Of a stretch of DNA of 64,000 nucleotides, positions 58,922 through 64,000 are shown in pieces. Both the position numbers and the translations under genes were made by a program. The notes beneath the pieces are model-generated. The model did not search any database and had not been told where the DNA came from. It was given only the letters and a program-made list of their open reading frames with translations. This DNA is from Streptomyces sp. TLI_053 (GTDB lineage: Bacteria; Actinomycetota; Actinomycetes; Streptomycetales; Streptomycetaceae), in NCBI RefSeq assembly GCF_900105395.1, contig NZ_LT629775.1, positions 5,726,001 through 5,790,000 of the forward strand, given 5' to 3'. Position 1 is the first letter of the stretch. Each line of letters opens with the position of its first letter.

Positions 58922-61414
58922 GTGCGCATCCGTCACACGGCCGGTCTGAGCGCCGCCGTGGTCTCCGTCGTGGTGGGCCTGCCGCTGCCCGCGACGGCGG
59001 CCGAACCGGCCGCCGTCCTGTACGTCCAGGGCTCCGACGGCGCCTGCACGAACAGCGGTCCGGGCACCCGGGCCCAGCCGTTCTGCACCGTCCAGGCCGC
59101 CGCCGACCAGGCGCTGCCGGGCCAGACCGTGGAGGTCGCCCCGGGCACCTACGCCGAGGACCTGGTCGTCAAGCGCTCCGGCGAGCCCGGCAGGCCGATC
59201 ACCTTCCGCGGGGGCGGCAGTCTCCTCGAGCGGAAGTCCTTCCCGGTCATCAGCAGTGCGCAGAAGCAGCCGGTGAAGATGTCCGGCCGGCACGACATCG
59301 TGTTCTCCGGCTTCAACCTGACCCACTTCGAACTCGACGCCGTCAGCCGGGTCGAGCTCTCCGGCAACTGGATCCAGCAGCCGAACGGCGGCATCTTCCG
59401 GCCCGCCGTGAGCATCACCGGTGCCAGCGACGGCGTCCGGGTCGAGCGCTCGCTCGTCAGCCTGCCCCACGGCGGCGTGAAGGTCGGTCCGGGTGCGACC
59501 GGGACGGTGATCGCCGGCAACGACTTCAGCTCCACCTTCGGGTCGGCCGTGTCGGTGACCGACGCGCCGAACACGGTCATCACCCACAACACCGTGCGCT
59601 ACCAGTGGAGCGTGTCGACCGCGATCGACCTGGCCGGCGCGTCCCACCACGCGACGATCACCAACAACGTCGCCGACATGTCCGTCGTCCAGGTCTCGGC
59701 CGGCTCGACCGAGGGCACCGTCCTCGACCACAACACCGTCGAGTCGCCCTCTCCCGGTTATACCCCGGTCTACAAGTGGGGCGGCACCGACTACCTGGAT
59801 GCCCCGCAGCTGAAGGCCGCGACCGGCCAGGGCGCCCACGACCTGAACCCGTACTCGATGAGCTTCGACTTCGACCAGTTCCCGTTCTCGGTGCCGACGG
59901 CCCTGCTCGACACCTGGCAGCCCGGCATCGTGGTCGACTCCGCCGGTCCCGACGTGCCCGGAACCCCGGCCGTCGACCTGTTCGGCCACCGCCCGATCGA
60001 CCACCCCGGCGCCCCCGACGCCGGCCCGAGCGGGGCGTTCCGCGACCGCGGCGCCTACGAGGTCGTCGGCTCCTTCAAGGCCGACCTCACGGTGACCCCG
60101 GAGAGCGACTCCGACCCGCTGGCCGTCCGGATCGACGCCAACCCCGTCATGCCGACGCGGATCGCCGACTACTCCTACGACTTCGGCGACGGCACCACGG
60201 CCTCCGGGCCCGACCGCCCCGTCGAGCGCCACGTGTACGCCAAGCCCGGCGACTACACGGTGAAGCTCACGGCCACCGACGAGCTCGGTGCCACCCTGAC
60301 GCGCCAGAAGTGGTTCAGCGTCGCCTACACCCCGGCCGGCTACACCGCGATCGCGCCGACCCGTGTCCTGGACACCCGTGAGGCCGGCAGCCGCTACCCG
60401 CGGCTCGGCGCCGGCGAGACCATCGACCTGGACGTCCGCAAGCCCGGCTCCGCCACCCTGGTGCCCGCGGGTGCCACCGCCGTCGTGCTCAACCTGACCG
60501 CGACCGAGGGCACCGCCGACAGCCACCTGGACGTCTACCCGTCCGCCGCCGCCCGGCCGACCACCTCGAACGTGAACTTCGGCCCCGGCCAGGACGTCGC
60601 CAACCTGGTGACCGTCCCGATCGGCCCGGACGGCAAGGTCGTGGTGCGCAACAACTCGGGCACCGTGCACGCCGTCGCCGACGTCCTCGGCTACTTCACG
60701 GCCGCCGCCCCGGACCGCTTCACCTCCCTCGCCCCGGCCCGGCTGCTCGACACCCGCTCCGACGCCACCCCGCTGGCCGGCGGCACCCCCCGACGCCTCC
60801 AGATCGCCGGCACCGGCGGCGTCCCGGCGGGCGCCACCTCCGCGGTGCTCAACGTCACCGCCACCGAGTCCGCCTCGGCCGGCTTCGTCGCCGTCTACCC
60901 CGGCGGCACGGCCCGCCCCGCGGCCGGCTCCAACCTCAACACCGCCCCCGGCCGGAACATCGCCAACCAGGTCGTCGTCCCGCTCGGCGCCGACGGCAGC
61001 GTCGAGCTGTTCACCAACGCCGAGAGCTCCCACCTCGTGGTGGACGTCTCCGGCTACTACAGCCCGGACGGCAAGGGCCTGTTCACCCCGGTCACCCCGA
61101 CCCGCCTGCTGGACTCGCGGGGCAACGTCACCTTCGCGCCGTTCACCAGCCAGCGGGTCTGGCGCGTGCCCACCGGCGCGAGCGCCGCGGTGGTCAACCT
61201 GACCGCGACCGGCACCCTCGGTGCCACCCACCTCACCGCGTGGGCCACCGGGACGGCCAAGCCCGACACCAGCAACCTCAACGCCACCCCCGGGACGGAC
61301 GTCTCCAACCACGCCACCGTCCCGGTCAGCCCCGAGGGCACGTTCGAGCTCGCCAACCACGCCGGCACCACCGACGTGATCGCCGACCTCTTCGGCTACT
61401 ACCGCAACCAGTAA
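58922..61414 (+). CDS. Secreted beta-helix / PKD / triple-repeat protein
   Basis: This exported 830-aa protein has a signal peptide (about 1-27, cleavage near ATA-AEP). A right-handed parallel beta-helix follows at about 33-370 (many short Asn/Thr/Val turns such as SGFNLTHFELDAVSRVEL and TVRYQWS), then a PKD domain at about 385-465 (YSYDFGDGTT, then YAKPGDYTVKLTATDE). Three tandem repeats of about 110-125 residues begin at about 472, 599 and 719; each starts with TRVLDTR, ARLLDTR or TRLLDSR and ends in GYF or GYY. Such proteins bind or cut surface polysaccharide, but no catalytic residue is assignable. The start is GTG with GGGGAGAA 8 bases upstream. Confidence 0.88.
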   Translation: MRIRHTAGLSAAVVSVVVGLPLPATAAEPAAVLYVQGSDGACTNSGPGTRAQPFCTVQAAADQALPGQTVEVAPGTYAEDLVVKRSGEPGRPITFRGGGSLLERKSFPVISSAQKQPVKMSGRHDIVFSGFNLTHFELDAVSRVELSGNWIQQPNGGIFRPAVSITGASDGVRVERSLVSLPHGGVKVGPGATGTVIAGNDFSSTFGSAVSVTDAPNTVITHNTVRYQWSVSTAIDLAGASHHATITNNVADMSVVQVSAGSTEGTVLDHNTVESPSPGYTPVYKWGGTDYLDAPQLKAATGQGAHDLNPYSMSFDFDQFPFSVPTALLDTWQPGIVVDSAGPDVPGTPAVDLFGHRPIDHPGAPDAGPSGAFRDRGAYEVVGSFKADLTVTPESDSDPLAVRIDANPVMPTRIADYSYDFGDGTTASGPDRPVERHVYAKPGDYTVKLTATDELGATLTRQKWFSVAYTPAGYTAIAPTRVLDTREAGSRYPRLGAGETIDLDVRKPGSATLVPAGATAVVLNLTATEGTADSHLDVYPSAAARPTTSNVNFGPGQDVANLVTVPIGPDGKVVVRNNSGTVHAVADVLGYFTAAAPDRFTSLAPARLLDTRSDATPLAGGTPRRLQIAGTGGVPAGATSAVLNVTATESASAGFVAVYPGGTARPAAGSNLNTAPGRNIANQVVVPLGADGSVELFTNAESSHLVVDVSGYYSPDGKGLFTPVTPTRLLDSRGNVTFAPFTSQRVWRVPTGASAAVVNLTATGTLGATHLTAWATGTAKPDTSNLNATPGTDVSNHATVPVSPEGTFELANHAGTTDVIADLFGYYRNQ

Positions 61415-61440
61415 CAGCGGGCCGGAGAACCGAAGAACGC

Positions 61441-61480
61441 CTGAGGCCCGGCTCCCTCCCGCGGGGGAGCCGGGCCTCAG
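61441..61480. terminator. Bidirectional terminator
   Basis: A perfect 16-bp stem, CTGAGGCCCGGCTCCC / GGGAGCCGGGCCTCAG, with an 8-nt loop lies between the convergent beta-helix and alpha/beta-hydrolase genes. Confidence 0.88.
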
Positions 61481-61487
61481 GACGGCG

Positions 61488-62195
61488 TCACAGGTTCCCG
61501 GGTCGACGCGAGACCTTCTCGGGGGCGGCGGTGAGGGCGAACTCCAGGAACTCCTCCGGGGCCTCGCGGACCAGGTCGTGGCCGACCAGGAGGGTGTGGA
61601 CGGTCCAGGCCGGGTCGTTGCGCAGACGGTCGACGGTGTCGAGGAACGGGGTGTCCTCGAAGCGCTCCGCGTGCAGGTAGACCCGGGGGACGTCCAGGGC
61701 GTCGGCGGCGCCGGAGAGCCGGACCGGCTGGAGCAGGGTCGCCAGCGGGTGCACCGTGGCGCGCGGGTCCAGGGCCGGGTTCAGGCCGACCAGGGTGCGC
61801 CCGCCGCCCGCCGCGGCGCCGGCCAGGTAGCGCCGCTTCCAGACGTCGTTGACGATGTCGTACGCGGACTCGCCGTCGCGCGGCACGAACGCGTCCGCGT
61901 ACACCAGCCCGGCGATCCGCTCCGGGGCCCGGTCGGCGACGCCGGAGGCGACCATGCCGCCGTAGCTGTGCGGGACGAGGACGGCGTCGGTGATCCGCTC
62001 GGCCTCCAGCAGGCCGAGCACGTCCTGGATGTGCGTCTCCAGGTCGACGGCCAGGGTGTTGAGGTGGCCGCGCTCGCTCACCCCGGTCAGCGTCACCGGG
62101 TGGACCTCGTGTCCGGCGGCCCGCAGGCCCTCGGTGATCGGCCGGTACCACCAACCGCCGTGCAGGACACCGGGGATGAGGACGAACGTGGCCAT
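61488..62195 (-). CDS. Alpha/beta-fold hydrolase (esterase/MenH-like)
   Basis: The 235-aa enzyme has the N-terminal FVLIPGVLHGGWWYRP oxyanion loop, the nucleophile elbow VPHSYGG (S77) and a C-terminal His in LVGHDLVREAPEEF. This pattern is seen in plant-type esterase or salicylate-esterase-like hydrolases (EstC family). The ATG has AGAGG upstream. A perfect 11-bp palindrome lies 54 bases before the start, so it is probably repressor-controlled and inducible. The substrate is unknown. Confidence 0.89.
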   Translation of the reverse strand: MATFVLIPGVLHGGWWYRPITEGLRAAGHEVHPVTLTGVSERGHLNTLAVDLETHIQDVLGLLEAERITDAVLVPHSYGGMVASGVADRAPERIAGLVYADAFVPRDGESAYDIVNDVWKRRYLAGAAAGGGRTLVGLNPALDPRATVHPLATLLQPVRLSGAADALDVPRVYLHAERFEDTPFLDTVDRLRNDPAWTVHTLLVGHDLVREAPEEFLEFALTAAPEKVSRRPGNL

Positions 62196-62248
62196 GGTGG
62201 TTCCTCTGCTCGCGCTGTGCCGGTCGGGACGCGGCCGAAACTACGGCG

Positions 62249-62275
62249 GATACCTGACAGCGAGTGTCAGGTATC
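62249..62275 (-). promoter_or_regulatory. Perfect palindromic operator before the hydrolase gene
   Basis: GATACCTGACA and TGTCAGGTATC flank GCGAG, an 11-bp perfect inverted repeat of the size bound by TetR-, MarR- or HxlR-type repressors. It lies between the MFS gene end and the hydrolase start, in an AT-richer patch. Confidence 0.65.
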
Positions 62276-62289
62276 AGCCGCGGCACCGT

Positions 62290-63624
62290 TCAGCGGGCCG
62301 CGCGGAGGGCTGTCCGGGCGCCGGCGTGGGCCCGGTGGGTGGCGTAGAGGGTGACGCCCGCGGCCAGGGCCATCGCGGTCAGACCGACGGTGGCGGCGCC
62401 GGGCCAGCCGGTCGCATGGTAGGCGTCGGCGCCGATCGTGCCGCCGAGGCTGTTGCCCAGGTAGTAGGCGATCAGATAGAGCGCGGAGGCCTGGGCGCGG
62501 CCCTCGGTGGCGGTGCGCCCGACGGCCGAGGAGGCGGTGGCGTGCCCGGCGAAGAAGCCGGCGGTGATCAGCACCAGTCCGAGCAGCGCCGGCAGCAGCG
62601 AGTCGGCGAGGGAGAGCAGCAGCCCGAGCGTGGTGGTGCCGATCGCGACGTACAGCGCGCCGCGGCGGCCGAGCCGGCCGGCCAGGCGTCCCGCCGCGGC
62701 CGAGGTGGCGGTGCCGACCAGGTAGACCACGAAGATCGAGGCGGCGACGGACTCCGGCAGGTGGAAGGGCGCGGCGATCAGCCGGTAGCCGACCGTGTTG
62801 TAGACGGCGCCGAAGACGGCCATGAACAGCAGCCCCAGCGCGTACAGCCGCAGCAGCAGCGGGTCGCGCAGGTGGCGGCCGACGGTGCGGGCCAGGGCGC
62901 GGGGGTCCACCGGGGCCGGGGTGAAGTGCCGGGCGGCGGGGATCAGCAGCCGGAACGCCAGCACGGCCAGCAGGGCGAGGACGGCGGAGGCCGCGAGCCC
63001 CCAGCGCCAGCCGAATCCGGCCGCGACCCAGCCGGAGACCAGCCGTCCGCCCATGCCGCCGATGCTGTTGCCCGCCACGTACAGCCCCATCGCCGAGGCC
63101 AGCGCGGAGGGGTGGACCTCCTCGGCGAGGTAGGCCATCGCGGTGGCCGGCAGTCCGGCGAGCGCGGCGCCCTGGAGGGCGCGCAGGACGACCAGGGTGG
63201 TGAGGTCCGGAGCGAACGGCAGGGCGAGGGCGAGGGCGGCGGCGGCCAGGGTGGAGGCCGTCATCACGGCGGTGCGGCCGTAGCGGTCGGAGAGCGCGCT
63301 CGCGGGGAGCAGGCCGAGGGCGAGACCGAGGGTGGCGACGGAGGCCGTCCAGCTGGCCTGCCCGGGGGTGAGGCCGAGGTCGTCCGAGAGGACCGGCAGC
63401 AGGCCCTGGGTGGAGTAGAGGAGGACGAAGGTCGCGATTCCGGCGGCGAACAGGGCCAGGTTGGCGCGGCGGAAGGAGCGCTGGCCGGGGCGGTGGCGGT
63501 CGTCCGGGCGGATTCCGTCGGCCGCGCGTCGGCTGTCCGGACGGTGGCGGTCGTCCGGGCGGGGGGTCGGCCGGGCGAGGGCGTCCGAGGTGGCCACGGA
63601 CGCCCCGGTACTGGAGGGCTGCAT
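62290..63624 (-). CDS. MFS transporter (YnfM-type)
   Basis: This major facilitator superfamily protein (444 aa) has twelve predicted helices after a charged, repetitive N-terminal tail of about 50 residues (RPDDRHRP occurs twice). The loop 2-3 signature is ASALSDRYGRTAVM and the second-half equivalent GRLAGRLGRRGALYVA. It resembles YnfM-type efflux proteins that are often paired with a divergent LysR gene, as here. The ATG at 63624 is used; no strong ribosome site is visible and the frame is open 24 codons further. The substrate is unknown. Confidence 0.9.
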   Translation of the reverse strand: MQPSSTGASVATSDALARPTPRPDDRHRPDSRRAADGIRPDDRHRPGQRSFRRANLALFAAGIATFVLLYSTQGLLPVLSDDLGLTPGQASWTASVATLGLALGLLPASALSDRYGRTAVMTASTLAAAALALALPFAPDLTTLVVLRALQGAALAGLPATAMAYLAEEVHPSALASAMGLYVAGNSIGGMGGRLVSGWVAAGFGWRWGLAASAVLALLAVLAFRLLIPAARHFTPAPVDPRALARTVGRHLRDPLLLRLYALGLLFMAVFGAVYNTVGYRLIAAPFHLPESVAASIFVVYLVGTATSAAAGRLAGRLGRRGALYVAIGTTTLGLLLSLADSLLPALLGLVLITAGFFAGHATASSAVGRTATEGRAQASALYLIAYYLGNSLGGTIGADAYHATGWPGAATVGLTAMALAAGVTLYATHRAHAGARTALRAAR

Positions 63625-63651
63625 GACGTCGAAGGTAGAACCGCCGCACTG

Positions 63652-63696
63652 ATGCGTCCAATGCATGATCGGGCAATAATCCATACCTGGACGCAT
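63652..63696. promoter_or_regulatory. LysR-type operator candidate in the MFS/LysR divergent region
   Basis: ATGCGTCCA and TGGACGCAT form a 9-bp inverted repeat separated by 27 AT-richer bases including CAATAATCC. It lies between the two divergent starts, where LysR regulators usually bind. Confidence 0.5.
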
Positions 63697-63731
63697 GAGT
63701 CCAGCTCACGGACGAGGGACGGGGCAGTCTG

Positions 63732-64000
63732 ATGACCGGTGTGACCGAGCCGACCCTTCCGGCGGAGCTGGGGCCCGGGCTCCCGGCCGTCCAACTGGCA
63801 CCGAGGCTCGCCCAGTTCGCGGCCGTAGCGCGGCTGGAGCACGTGACGCGGGCGGCGGAGCTGCTGGGCGTGCCGCAGCCCACGCTGTCCCGGGCGGTGG
63901 CCCGGCTGGAGGCCGAACTGGGTGTCGACCTGCTGGCCCGTCAGGGCCGCACGGTCCGGCTGACCCGGGCGGGCCGGCTGCTGCTGGCCTCGGTGGAGCG
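63732..64000 (+). CDS. LysR family transcriptional regulator (3' end cut by window)
   Basis: Only the first 89 codons are in the window. They encode the N-terminal winged helix-turn-helix: LAQFAAVARLEHVTRAAELL, then GVPQPTLSRAVARLEAELGV and LLARQGRTVRLTRAGRLLL, a clear LysR DNA-binding domain. The ATG at 63732 leaves a longer than usual 25-residue lead before the domain. It is divergent from the MFS gene and presumably controls it. The ligand-binding domain is outside the window. Confidence 0.9.
   Translation, partial: MTGVTEPTLPAELGPGLPAVQLAPRLAQFAAVARLEHVTRAAELLGVPQPTLSRAVARLEAELGVDLLARQGRTVRLTRAGRLLLASVE

Overview
The window is a piece of chromosome from a high-GC actinomycete, almost certainly Streptomycetaceae (Streptomyces, Kitasatospora or a close relative). 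The reasons are a base composition well above 70% GC with strong third-position bias, frequent GTG starts and ATGA/GTGA overlaps, actinobacterial families (DUF6350, DUF3017, SCO4848-type membrane protein, DUF5682/DUF5691), and a core gene order known from Streptomyces: pcrA - M23 peptidase - icmB-like - sucCD - DUF6350 - purNH - RDD - folD - DUF3017 - mdh - YihY - D-Ala-D-Ala carboxypeptidase - sdhCDAB - nucleoside ABC transporter - cdd - deoA. No rRNA, tRNA, prophage, insertion sequence or CRISPR array was found.

Layout. Positions 1-5.7 kb hold a truncated two-component pair, the PcrA/UvrD helicase, an anchored M23 peptidase and a stand-alone B12-binding mutase subunit. Positions 5.8-13.8 kb hold a divergent five-gene block: DUF5691 and a SWIM zinc-finger protein on the minus strand, and a MoxR-type AAA+ ATPase, a DUF5682 protein and a VWA protein on the plus strand. 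This is the best candidate for a poorly described system. Positions 14.1-30.5 kb are core metabolism: sucCD, an unusual membrane-anchored LuxR/sigma-like regulator, two membrane proteins, purNH, an RDD protein, folD, DUF3017, mdh, a CNNM/CBS transporter, trpS and a 2H phosphoesterase. Positions 30.4-37.9 kb hold two large CDP-glycerol glycerophosphotransferase-type enzymes and a family 2 glycosyltransferase, an anionic wall-polymer island inserted in the core order. Positions 38-44.2 kb hold YihY, a DD-carboxypeptidase, a small SCO4848-type protein and the sdhCDAB operon. Positions 44.4-50.6 kb hold lipoproteins, an OHCU-decarboxylase-like protein lacking its catalytic motif, an SDR and an M20 amidohydrolase. 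Positions 50.8-58.1 kb are a nucleoside uptake and salvage cluster (BMP lipoprotein, ABC ATPase, two permeases, cdd, deoA). Positions 58.1-64 kb hold an Uma2-family protein, a secreted beta-helix/PKD repeat protein, an alpha/beta hydrolase under a perfect operator-like palindrome, and a divergent MFS/LysR pair cut by the window end.

How the genes fit together. Purine synthesis (purN, purH, folD for one-carbon units) and nucleoside uptake/catabolism share a palindrome, CTACGCGCGTAG and near variants, at three loci (purN, the BMP gene, deoA), which suggests one nucleoside-responsive regulon. sucCD, mdh and sdhCDAB give four steps of the TCA cycle. Other notable items are a 26-codon ORF that exactly bridges purN and purH, a multi-hairpin element near 46.1-46.2 kb, two genes whose best ribosome-binding site points to a non-canonical start codon (ATC and CTG), and several perfect intergenic hairpins.
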